The notes under the pieces were generated by a model, which was given only the letters and a program-made list of their open reading frames with translations, did not search any database and was not told the origin of the DNA. Made by a program: the position numbers and the translations under genes. Positions 57,029 through 64,000 of a stretch of DNA of 64,000 bases are shown one piece after another. Origin of the DNA: Bacillota bacterium (GTDB lineage Bacteria > Bacillota > Clostridia > Acetivibrionales > DTU013); assembly GCA_023435305.1 (NCBI GenBank), contig JAEYRV010000062.1, forward strand, positions 1-64,000, in the 5' to 3' direction. The stretch's first letter is position 1. Each line of letters starts with the position of its first letter.

Positions 57029-57695
57029 GACGTACTGGAGACGGAATGACCAACGAGGAAGATGCACCTGATAGGATTTGATCGATGAGTAGGACATACT
57101 GTAGACGGAATGACCAATGAGGAAGATGCACCTGATAGGAATTGATCAGTACGCATGATGCACAAAAAGCGCGGTGCACAAAAAGGTGGGGTTCTGGGCA
57201 AAAAAACGCACCCAAGGTTAACATAACTTCATTAACATATACATTATATGCTCATTTCGTTGAAAATATTCAATAAATTCGATGAAATCGCGCCCAAAAC
57301 CTCGTAAATTTGAGCACCGCGGTACCCTGCTGTGTCACCCGAAGCTTCAATAGACGAATTGATCGATGAGTAGGATGTACCGGAGACGGAATGGCCAATG
57401 AGGAAGATGTACTTGAAAGGAATTGATCGATACGCATGATGCACAAAAAGCGCGGTGCACAAAAAAGTGGGGTTCTGGGCAAAAAAACACACCCAAGGTT
57501 AACATAACTTCATTAACATATACATTATATGCTCATTTCGTTGAGAACATTCAATAAATTCGATGAAATCGCGCCCAAAACCTCGTAAATTTGAGCACCG
57601 CGGTACCCGGCTGAGCCCAGAGCAAGGAAATTAAAGTATCGAGGTACCTGGTTGTACCCCCAGGGTGCTCCAACAGATGAATTGATTGATGAGTA
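57017..57695. repeat. duplicated ilvB 3' end with downstream repeats
   Basis: The gene's last bases (TTGATCGATGAGTAGGA) recur at about 57078 and 57359, and in diverged form at about 57679. A 63-base unit is tandem at 57015 and 57078. A 250-base unit recurs at 57078-57327 and 57359-57608 with few differences. The copies before 57359 and 57679 also carry the preceding codons, so they encode lookalikes of the IlvB C-terminus. ACCGCGGTACCC at the end of each large copy is the only GC-rich landmark. Confidence 0.85.
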
Positions 57696-57833
57696 GCTTA
57701 TCATTCACGCCGATCTGGTCAATATTTCAGGTAAGGGCAGCGATTTGGTGATACTGTGATGCCATAATGTTGAATATTCAGAATTATGTATCCTATTTAT
57801 GGACTAGGAACTATAAAATCACTGGCGATCCTA

Positions 57834-58235
57834 CCCCTACCTGCAAATTTGACCAGGGTGGCGGAGGCAAGCAGCCCCTACCTGCAAATTTGACCAGGGT
57901 GGCGGAGGCAAGCAGCCCTTACCTGCAAATTCGACCAGGGTGGCGGAGGTACTCCTGTCCCTGTCCGCAAATTAGGCCATATCGACTACGGAGAAAAGCA
58001 GCCCCTGTACCTGCCCCTGTCCCTACCCGCAGATTAGGCCATATTGACGGAAGCAAGCAGCCCTTACCCGCAAATTTGACCAGACTGTCGGCAGCGTACC
58101 CGCCCCTGCACCTGCCCCTGCCCCCGTACCTGCCCCTGCACCTGCACCCGCCCCTGCCCGCAAATTAGGCCATATCGGTGGGGGCAAGCAGCCCCTGCAC
58201 CTGCCCCTACTCCTACTTGCAAATTTTGCCATCGG
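57834..58235. repeat. 41-bp tandem and mosaic GC-rich repeats
   Basis: Two exact 41-base units (57834-57874, 57875-57915) from CCCCTACCTGCAAATTTG to GAGGCAAGCAG are followed by a third partial copy. Mosaic copies of GCAAATTAGGCCATAT (57966, 58029, 58160) and hexamer CTGCCC/CTGCAC runs (58100-58160) come next. Both strands read open here by composition only. I see no gene in 57696-58290 apart from this array. Confidence 0.75.
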
Positions 58236-58290
58236 GGGCAGCGGAAGCAAAGCAGGGACGAAGGTCGAAAAATCCTGCAGCATTAATTCC

Positions 58291-58319
58291 TTGACAACTT
58301 GTTATATATATGTTAAATT
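58291..58319 (+). promoter_or_regulatory. promoter for rpmG-secE-nusG
   Basis: TTGACA (58291-58296) and TAAATT (58314-58319), spacer 17, about 115 bases before rpmG. Confidence 0.8.
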
Positions 58320-58439
58320 AGTTATTGCTCCGTCTAGGAGGTCTTTTTTTTGTGCTGTGAATAAGGAGCGCGAAATCGGACGCCGATGACGAATAAGCTG
58401 TACACCCTAAACTATTGACAGGGGCTGGAGGTGTTCTAA

Positions 58440-58589
58440 ATGAGAGTCAAGATAGTAATGGCTTGTATGGATTGTAAGCAAAGAAACTACAATACCAAGA
58501 AAAACAAGAAGAATGATCCGGACAGGATCGAAATGAAGAAGTACTGTAAATTCTGCCACAAGCATACGGTACACAAGGAAACGAAATAA
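58440..58589 (+). CDS. rpmG: ribosomal protein bL33
   Basis: 49 residues, GGAGGTG before the ATG. Two CxxC pairs (Cys9/Cys12 and Cys36/Cys39) make this the zinc-binding form. The sequence [10 protein letters not shown]...[15 protein letters not shown] is typical. It belongs to the large subunit near the E site. It precedes secE, as in many Clostridia. Confidence 0.95.
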   Translation: MRVKIVMACMDCKQRNYNTKKNKKNDPDRIEMKKYCKFCHKHTVHKETK

Positions 58590-58607
58590 TGCGCGGAGGT
58601 GCACGTT

Positions 58608-58853
58608 ATGAGTGAGAATGCACGCACATCCAAACTGGCTTCTTTCAAGACCAAAACGGCCGCAGCAGGAAAGAGAGTCGCCAGATTTTTCAAGGATATC
58701 AGATCCGAATTGAAAAAGGTCATTTGGCCGACTAAGGAGCAGCTCTTCAAGAGCACAGTTTCTGTGTTGCTGATTTGCCTCATCATTGGCGCGGTTATCT
58801 GGATATCGGACGGGCTCCTTGGAATGTTGGTTGAGTGGACTCTGAAAAGGTAA
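58608..58853 (+). CDS. secE: preprotein translocase subunit SecE
   Basis: 81 residues from ATG 58608 (GGAGGTG upstream; GTG 58599 lies inside that site). One C-terminal membrane helix (about 46-68) after the amphipathic RFFKDIRSELKKVIWPTKEQL. It clamps SecY in the translocon. It lies between rpmG and nusG. Confidence 0.95.
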   Translation: MSENARTSKLASFKTKTAAAGKRVARFFKDIRSELKKVIWPTKEQLFKSTVSVLLICLIIGAVIWISDGLLGMLVEWTLKR

Positions 58854-58874
58854 TTAAGGAGGACATGTATCCTG

Positions 58875-59408
58875 ATGGTTGTTAATGATATGCCCGAAGT
58901 AGCCAAGTGGTATGTTGTACATACCTATTCCGGCTATGAAAACAAGGTAAAGGCCAATTTGGAAAAGATAGTTGAAAACAGGAACATGCAGGAGCATATT
59001 CTCGATATAGTGGTTCCCATGGAGGAACAGATCGAGATCAAGGACGGAAAAAAGAAGGCCACTTTAAGGAAAGTTTTTCCTGGTTATGTTCTTGTAAAGA
59101 TGATTATGACGGATGAGTCCTGGTATGTCGTGAGAAACACCAGGGGAGTCACCGGATTTGTCGGACCGGGATCCAAGCCCGTGCCGCTGACTGATGATGA
59201 GATCCGCATAATGGGCGTTGAAGAATTTGCGCCTGTACTCGATTACGAAGTCAATGACAATGTCAGGGTCATTGATGGTCCTCTTGAAAACTTCATCGGC
59301 ATTGTTGAGGAAATCAACTTTGAGAAGAAGAAGGTAAGAGTGGCTGTGTCCATGTTCGGCAGGGAGACCCCCGTAGAACTGGAGCTGACGCAGATACAAA
59401 AGCTGTAG
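58875..59408 (+). CDS. nusG: transcription factor NusG
   Basis: 177 residues. The NGN domain includes KWYVVHTYSGYENKVKANLE and RKVFPGYVLVKM, and the KOW domain VNDNVRVIDGPLENFIGIVEEIN. NusG binds RNA polymerase and couples it to ribosomes or Rho. AAGGAGG lies about 11 bases before ATG 58875; ATG 58890 is an alternative. Confidence 0.95.
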   Translation: MVVNDMPEVAKWYVVHTYSGYENKVKANLEKIVENRNMQEHILDIVVPMEEQIEIKDGKKKATLRKVFPGYVLVKMIMTDESWYVVRNTRGVTGFVGPGSKPVPLTDDEIRIMGVEEFAPVLDYEVNDNVRVIDGPLENFIGIVEEINFEKKKVRVAVSMFGRETPVELELTQIQKL

Positions 59409-59579
59409 GATGATTATAACAGGGCGATGGATATACCTGCCTTGTTGATCGAAGCGATATGATACTTAAGATAACAATTACTATTTTAATCAGATAGTCA
59501 GATGATCCTAGGATCTCTTTCTATATAGTGAAGGACCTAATCAGGTTTCTTCGAAAGAATTGGGAGGTGGATGAAAGCC

Positions 59580-60005
59580 ATGGCAAAAAAGATTACGGGT
59601 TATGTAAAGCTACAGATTCCTGCGGGGAAGGCAACTCCGGCTCCACCGGTTGGACCAGCTTTAGGACAGCATGGTGTTAACATCATGGGATTTTGCAAGG
59701 AGTTCAATGAAAGAACAGCGAAGGATGCGGGATTGATAATCCCTGTCGTCATAACTGTCTATGCTGACAGATCGTTTTCCTTTATTACAAAGACTCCTCC
59801 GGCAGCTGTGCTTCTGAAGAAAGCATGCAAAATCGAAAGCGGTTCAGGTAAGCCGAACAAGGAAAAGGTAGCAAAGATCTCAATGGCGGAAGTAAGAAAG
59901 ATCGCCGAGCTGAAGATGCCTGACCTGAATGCAGCCAACGTCGATTCAGCGGCAAGAATGATCGCCGGTACGGCCAGAAGCATGGGTATCGTAGTTGAAG
60001 ATTGA
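59580..60005 (+). CDS. rplK: ribosomal protein uL11
   Basis: 141 residues from ATG 59580, placed by GGGAGGTGG; ATG 59571 is too close to it. [23 protein letters not shown] is the thiopeptide-interacting N-terminal part and the C-terminal half binds 23S rRNA. Part of the GTPase-associated centre. Confidence 0.96.
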   Translation: MAKKITGYVKLQIPAGKATPAPPVGPALGQHGVNIMGFCKEFNERTAKDAGLIIPVVITVYADRSFSFITKTPPAAVLLKKACKIESGSGKPNKEKVAKISMAEVRKIAELKMPDLNAANVDSAARMIAGTARSMGIVVED

Positions 60006-60066
60006 CCGGAATAAGTGGGAGGGAACTTGAGTTTCCGAAAAATTTACCACAAAGGGGAGGATTATA

Positions 60067-60762
60067 ATGAAGAGAGGAAAGAAATATATCGAAAGCGCAA
60101 AGCTGGTCGACAGGGCAACTCTTTATGATCCGGCGCAGGCTCTGGATCTTGTAAAGAAGACTGCTAAGGCGAAGTTTGATGAGACAGTCGAAGCCCATAT
60201 CAAGCTCGGCGTTGACTCAAGGCATGCAGATCAGCAGGTCAGAGGTGCGGTAGTACTTCCGCACGGAACAGGTAAAGTCGTAAGAGTGCTTGTATTCGCA
60301 AAGGGCGACAAGGCTAAGGAAGCTGAACAGGGCGGCGCTGATTTTGTAGGCGCAGAAGAGCTTGTATCAAAGATACAGGGCGAAAACTGGTTTGACTTTG
60401 ACGTAGTCGTTGCAACACCCGACATGATGGGCGTAGTCGGACGTCTCGGTAAGGTCCTCGGACCCAAAGGCCTTATGCCGAATCCGAAGGCCGGTACTGT
60501 TACAATGGACGTTGCCAAGGCAATAGCCGATATCAAAGCCGGTAAGATCGAGTACAGGCTTGACAAGACAAACATTATCCACTGCCCTATCGGCAAGGTA
60601 TCGTTTGATAACGAGAAGCTCGGAGACAACTTCCGTACACTGCTCGATGCAATTGTCAAGGCAAAGCCGGTAGCTGCAAAGGGCCAGTACCTCAAGAGCG
60701 TCGTGGTTTCATCGACGATGGGACCCGGCATAAAGGTAAACCCTGTCAGAGTTACTGACTAA
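60067..60762 (+). CDS. rplA: ribosomal protein uL1
   Basis: 231 residues, AAGGGGAGGATT before the start. [14 protein letters not shown] and the PNPKAGTVT segment are typical. It forms the mobile L1 stalk and represses its own operon by binding mRNA in other bacteria. Confidence 0.97.
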   Translation: MKRGKKYIESAKLVDRATLYDPAQALDLVKKTAKAKFDETVEAHIKLGVDSRHADQQVRGAVVLPHGTGKVVRVLVFAKGDKAKEAEQGGADFVGAEELVSKIQGENWFDFDVVVATPDMMGVVGRLGKVLGPKGLMPNPKAGTVTMDVAKAIADIKAGKIEYRLDKTNIIHCPIGKVSFDNEKLGDNFRTLLDAIVKAKPVAAKGQYLKSVVVSSTMGPGIKVNPVRVTD

Positions 60763-60782
60763 AGCTCAAATCAAAATAAAGC

Positions 60783-60811
60783 TTTACAAACAGAGAATAA
60801 TGTAGTACTAT
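60783..60811 (+). promoter_or_regulatory. promoter for rplJL
   Basis: TTTACA (60783-60788) and TACTAT (60806-60811), spacer 17, just upstream of the L10 leader. Confidence 0.65.
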
Positions 60812-60835
60812 ATACGAGTTGTTGAAATTTGAATA

Positions 60836-60990
60836 TGTCACATACCGCAGACAGCAGGTGCAAGAGCGTAACTGGCAACAGCCGGCCTGCCGAGGTAAGC
60901 GTAAACAGAACCGGGATCACGTCCCGGGATGAAAATGTGCTTAACCCTTGTGTGTCTGCAGTATGCAGATATACAAGGGTTTATTATTTT
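60836..60990 (+). ncRNA. ribosomal protein L10 leader
   Basis: The rplA-rplJ gap carries the L10-leader landmarks: GCAGACAGCAGGTGC, then CCTGCCGAGGTAAGC, and a CCGGG/CCCGG stem at about 60911-60927. L10-(L12)4 binds this RNA to limit its own synthesis. The leader ends in the terminator at 60943-60990. Confidence 0.85.
60943..60990 (+). terminator. L10 leader attenuator
   Basis: AACCCTTGTGTGTCTGCA pairs with TGCAGATATACAAGGGTT around GTA, followed by TTATTATTTT, and ends five bases before the rplJ ribosome site. Confidence 0.88.
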
Positions 60991-61009
60991 AAACAAGGAG
61001 GTGGATGAT

Positions 61010-61543
61010 TTGCCTAAGGAAAACACCTTAAATCAGAAACGGGAAGTCGTTGAAAATATCAGCGGAAAGATGAAAGAAGCCAAAGCAATGGTTTTTGCTG
61101 ATTACAGAGGATTGACCGTGGAACAGGACACCGAACTGAGAAGCGCATTGAGGAAGGCCGGCGTCGAGTACAAGGTCGTAAAGAATACGCTGACCAGATT
61201 TGCAGCCAAGGAAAACGGACTCGAGGGTCTGGACACATATTTGAACGGACCGACTGCTATGGCTTCGAGTGACAGTGATCCGGTTGCTCCCGCAAAGGTA
61301 CTGAGCGAATATGCTAAGAAGTATGATAAGCTCGAACTCAAGGTCGGCGTGGTCGAAGGAAGAATAATTGATGTCAATGGCATCAAATCACTTGCGGAAC
61401 TGCCGTCAAGAGAAGTGCTCATCGCGAAGGTCCTCGGAGGCTTCAATGCTCCGATATCCGGTTTCGTGAATGTGCTCAATGGAAATATCAGAGGTTTGGT
61501 AGTCGCACTCAATGCGATTGCAGAACAGAAGGCAAATGCTTGA
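61010..61543 (+). CDS. rplJ: ribosomal protein uL10
   Basis: 177 residues from TTG 61010, set by AAGGAGGTGG; upstream frames fall in the leader. Typical NISGKMKEAKAMVFADYRGL and GVEYKVVKNTLTRFA. It anchors L7/L12 dimers at the factor-binding stalk. Confidence 0.96.
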   Translation: MPKENTLNQKREVVENISGKMKEAKAMVFADYRGLTVEQDTELRSALRKAGVEYKVVKNTLTRFAAKENGLEGLDTYLNGPTAMASSDSDPVAPAKVLSEYAKKYDKLELKVGVVEGRIIDVNGIKSLAELPSREVLIAKVLGGFNAPISGFVNVLNGNIRGLVVALNAIAEQKANA

Positions 61544-61597
61544 TGCAATATCAATAAAAAATTAAATTTATAACAAAATTTATGGAGGTATTTTAAA

Positions 61598-61981
61598 ATG
61601 GCTAGTGATAAAGTTTTAAACCTGATTGAAGAAGTAAAGGCATTGACAGTATTGGAACTCTCCGAGCTCGTAAAGGCTCTCGAAGAAGAATTCGGCGTAT
61701 CAGCAGCAGCTCCCGTAGCAGTAGCAGCAGCTCCTGCAGCAGGCGCAGCAGCTCCGGCAGAAGAAGAGAAGACTGAGTTCAACGTTATCCTTAAGGACGT
61801 TGGCGCAGAAAAGATCAAGGTTATCAAGGTTGTCAGAGAAATCACAGGTCTCGGCCTGAAGGAAGCTAAGGATCTCGTTGACGGAGCTCCCAAGACTCTC
61901 AAAGAGAACGTTTCCAAGGACGAAGCTGCTTCAATCGAAGCAAAGTTCAAAGAAGTCGGCGCAACTGTCGAAATCAAATAA
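61598..61981 (+). CDS. rplL: ribosomal protein bL12 (L7/L12)
   Basis: 127 residues. N-terminal dimerisation helices, an Ala-rich hinge (about 36-58), and a C-terminal domain with [21 protein letters not shown] that contacts translation factors. TATGGAGGT precedes the start. A strong terminator follows. Confidence 0.97.
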   Translation: MASDKVLNLIEEVKALTVLELSELVKALEEEFGVSAAAPVAVAAAPAAGAAAPAEEEKTEFNVILKDVGAEKIKVIKVVREITGLGLKEAKDLVDGAPKTLKENVSKDEAASIEAKFKEVGATVEIK

Positions 61982-61995
61982 TCAAACTGCAAATC

Positions 61996-62030
61996 AAAAA
62001 AGCTTCGGTTTTATACCGAAGCTTTTTTTT
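61996..62030 (+). terminator. terminator after rplL
   Basis: AAAAGCTTCGGT and ACCGAAGCTTTT form a 12-bp stem with a TTTAT loop, followed by further T residues. It separates rplJL from rpoB. Confidence 0.92.
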
Positions 62031-62467
62031 ATTTCTGCTCATGGCCGGACGATATGTACAAACAAAAAACCGTTGACATGTAGACAACAGTATGTTAGAA
62101 TTATAAACTGCGTTATAATACCAGACATGTACATTTTTTTAGAAAATCGGCCTGTGCCGACGGAGAAAATGTTAACAAATGCATTATAACACAGGAGAAT
62201 AAATTAGACAAGAATTGTTAATAATTATTTAGTGGTTTTGGGCAATTTGACGAATTGAGCGAAAAATGTGAGCAGAGTATTTCCCGCGGCATCGTGAAAT
62301 TGTCTGGTGGATTAGCCCCAAAAGCTTTTAATAATACTACTAAAAGCTTTGAATATACACCGGCGTGTCCCGCGGATACAGCCGGTGGTCCGGTTTTATT
62401 GCATGAATGCAAGCATTTCATGTGGAGTTGTTCATTTTAAAAGTCATAATTTATGAGGTGATTATTA
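62031..62467. other. rpoB leader region
   Basis: After the promoter, 370 bases precede rpoB with no convincing gene. The short open frame at 62255-62440 lacks a ribosome site. AGCCGGTGGTCCGGTTTT (about 62380-62397) may form a weak hairpin. TGCATGAATGCAAGCATTTCATG could pair just before the ribosome site. Confidence 0.5.
62073..62101 (+). promoter_or_regulatory. rpoB promoter
   Basis: TTGACA (62073-62078) and TAGAAT (62096-62101), spacer 17. A TATAAT at 62114-62119 may serve a second start. Confidence 0.75.
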
Positions 62468-64000
62468 ATGGTACATCCCGTACAACTGGGCCGGAATACC
62501 AGGATGAGCTATTCCAGAATTGAAGAAGTTCTGGATATGCCGAATCTTATCGAGGTGCAGAAGAATTCTTACAAGTGGTTTTTGGAAGAAGGTCTTCGCG
62601 AGGTATTCAGGGACGTCTCTCCCATACAGGATTACACCGGCAACCTGATCCTGGAGTTTCCCGATTACAAGCTGGAGGATGACAATCCGAAGTACAGCGT
62701 TGAGGAGTGCAAGGAGAGGGATACTACATATTCAGCCCCTTTGAAGGTCAAGGTCAGACTTATCAATAAAGAAACAGGTGAAGTGAAGGAACAAGAAATA
62801 TTCATGGGCGATTTCCCGCTGATGACCGATAACGGAACATTTGTCATCAACGGAGCTGAAAGAGTCATTGTCAGCCAGCTTGTCAGATCTCCCGGAATGT
62901 ATTATTCAAAGAAGCTTGACAAAACAGGCAAGCAGCTTTTTTCCGCTACCGTTATCCCCAACCGGGGAGCCTGGCTCGAGTATGAAACCGATTCAAACGA
63001 TGTGATGTCAGTAAGGATCGACAGGACCAGAAAGCTGCCGATAACCGTTCTTCTGCGTGCGCTTGGATATGGCACGGATCTGCAGATCACTGAATTGCTC
63101 GGTGATGATGAGAGAATAATGGCTACCATACAGAAGGACAATGCAAAGACCCAGGACGAGGGCCTCATTGAAATATACAAGAGGCTGAGACCGGGTGAAC
63201 CGCCGACGGTTGAGAGCGCCACAACGCTTTTGAACAGTCTTTTCTTCGACCCCAAGAGATATGATCTTGCAAAGTTCGGAAGATTCAAATTTAATAAGAA
63301 GCTTTCAATTGCATCAAGGATCAGCGGTCAGAAATCCGCCGAAAAGGTGATTCATCCCGAAACAGGAGAAATACTTGTGGCTGAGGATGCATTTATCGAC
63401 AGGGAGACAGCTGAGGCTATACAGAATGCAGGAATCAATTCGGTATATGTCAACACGGAAGGCAAGAAGATCAGGATCATCGGCAACGGAACAGTTGACC
63501 TTAAATCCTTTGTGGATTTCGATATCACCGATACCGGCATTACTGAAAGGGTCAGGTTTGAGACTCTTAAAAAGCTGATGGCTGAAAATCAGAATTCGGA
63601 GGATCTCCACAAGGCGGTACTTGAAAACATTGATTCTCTTGTACCTAAGTATATCACTATAGAGGATATCATATCCTCGATCAATTACCTGATACATCTC
63701 AATTACGAAATAGGCACCGATGATGACATAGATCACCTGGGCAACAGAAGGCTCCGCTGTGTCGGCGAGCTGCTGCAGAACCAGTTCAGGATCGGCCTTG
63801 CCAGGATGGAGAGGGTCGTCAGGGAAAGAATGACCATACAGGATATCGATATAGTTACGCCGCAGGCATTGATCAATATCAGGCCGGTAGCAGCAGCTAT
63901 AAAGGAATTCTTTGGAAGCAGCCAGCTGTCCCAGTTCATGGATCAGACAAATCCGCTGGCAGAGCTTACCCATAAGAGAAGGCTCAGCGCATTGGGACCA
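62468..64000 (+). CDS. rpoB: RNA polymerase beta subunit, 5' part
   Basis: At least 511 codons from ATG 62468 (GAGGTGATTATTA upstream), cut by the window end. It begins [20 protein letters not shown] and covers the protrusion and lobe. [19 protein letters not shown] and the rifampicin region near the end ([16 protein letters not shown] then [12 protein letters not shown]) are present. The residues equivalent to E. coli Gln513, Asp516, His526 and Ser531 are all wild type, so rifampicin sensitivity at the target is expected. rpoC should follow outside the window. Confidence 0.97.
   Translation, partial: MVHPVQLGRNTRMSYSRIEEVLDMPNLIEVQKNSYKWFLEEGLREVFRDVSPIQDYTGNLILEFPDYKLEDDNPKYSVEECKERDTTYSAPLKVKVRLINKETGEVKEQEIFMGDFPLMTDNGTFVINGAERVIVSQLVRSPGMYYSKKLDKTGKQLFSATVIPNRGAWLEYETDSNDVMSVRIDRTRKLPITVLLRALGYGTDLQITELLGDDERIMATIQKDNAKTQDEGLIEIYKRLRPGEPPTVESATTLLNSLFFDPKRYDLAKFGRFKFNKKLSIASRISGQKSAEKVIHPETGEILVAEDAFIDRETAEAIQNAGINSVYVNTEGKKIRIIGNGTVDLKSFVDFDITDTGITERVRFETLKKLMAENQNSEDLHKAVLENIDSLVPKYITIEDIISSINYLIHLNYEIGTDDDIDHLGNRRLRCVGELLQNQFRIGLARMERVVRERMTIQDIDIVTPQALINIRPVAAAIKEFFGSSQLSQFMDQTNPLAELTHKRRLSALGP

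Noticed and set aside
57300..57610. T-box-like core ACCGCGGTACCC in the ilvB downstream repeats
   Set aside because: On the minus strand it reads GGGTACCGCGG, close to the T-box UGGNACCGCG, but the AGGGTGG part is missing, there is no specifier stem or terminator, and no minus-strand gene follows.
57767..58168. Open frame of 133 codons in the Pro-rich repeat array, and the antisense Gly/Ala-rich frame 58023-58283
   Set aside because: Both arise from GC-rich repeats without stops. Neither has a ribosome site or a non-repetitive part.
62255..62440. 61-codon frame upstream of rpoB
   Set aside because: No ribosome site, no recognisable domain, and it lies in the expected rpoB leader.

Overview
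The window looks like chromosome from a low-to-moderate-GC Gram-positive anaerobe of the class Clostridia. The grounds are the gene set (S-layer-homology protein, HisZ/short HisG, DUF5711 and CvpA proteins, GldF/GldG/DUF4340 exporter, CD3324-type HTH protein, HelD helicase), strong AGGAGG-type ribosome sites, sigma-A promoters of the form TTGACA-17-TATAAT, a perfect CIRCE operator before groES, and frequent TTG starts (hisZ, hisH, rplJ, the P-type ATPase). No rRNA, tRNA, CRISPR array or complete insertion sequence was seen.

Layout. 0.1-7.2 kb: zinc-ribbon membrane protein, PcrA helicase, a small Cys protein, a minus-strand HDOD/phosphoglycolate phosphatase pair, and a lipoprotein amidase. 7.6-16.9 kb: a complete histidine operon, hisZ-G-D-C-B-purC-H-A-F-IE, from one perfect promoter, with purC inserted between hisB and hisH. 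17-19 kb: CIRCE-groES-groEL. 19-29 kb: lipoprotein; an ABC-F ATPase behind a long leader with small ORFs and an attenuator; an AraC regulator; a secreted protein of four DJ-1/PfpI domains; a nucleotidyltransferase-like protein with a CD3324 HTH protein; and a marR-PPOX-(broken flavin reductase) operon. 29-37 kb: HelD, a lipoprotein locus, and a large SLH-domain surface protein split by a frameshift. 37-44 kb: Cys-rich protein, 3D-domain protein, small membrane protein, MgtC, SERCA-type Ca2+ ATPase and a DUF559-like nuclease. 45-53 kb: Gld-type ABC exporter operon, YkvI-type permease, DUF5711 and CvpA proteins. 53-57 kb: ilvD and ilvB. 58.3-64 kb: rpmG-secE-nusG, rplK-rplA, L10-leader-rplJ-rplL and the start of rpoB.

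How it works together. The his and ilv genes make histidine and branched-chain amino acids; purC supplies the AICAR branch that meets the HisH/HisF by-product. The 58-64 kb block is the conserved ribosomal/RNA polymerase cluster with L10 autoregulation. HelD and PcrA act on stalled RNA polymerase and DNA damage. The ABC-F gene with its translated leader looks like an antibiotic-inducible ribosome-protection unit.

The most unusual feature at large scale is that many intergenic gaps, including gaps inside operons, carry their own private short tandem repeats. These have no shared sequence between loci. In one place, after ilvB, the repeats include extra copies of the 3' end of the neighbouring gene. 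There are also two hairpin-type elements: a 144-bp MITE-like unit and a roughly 216-bp fold-back.
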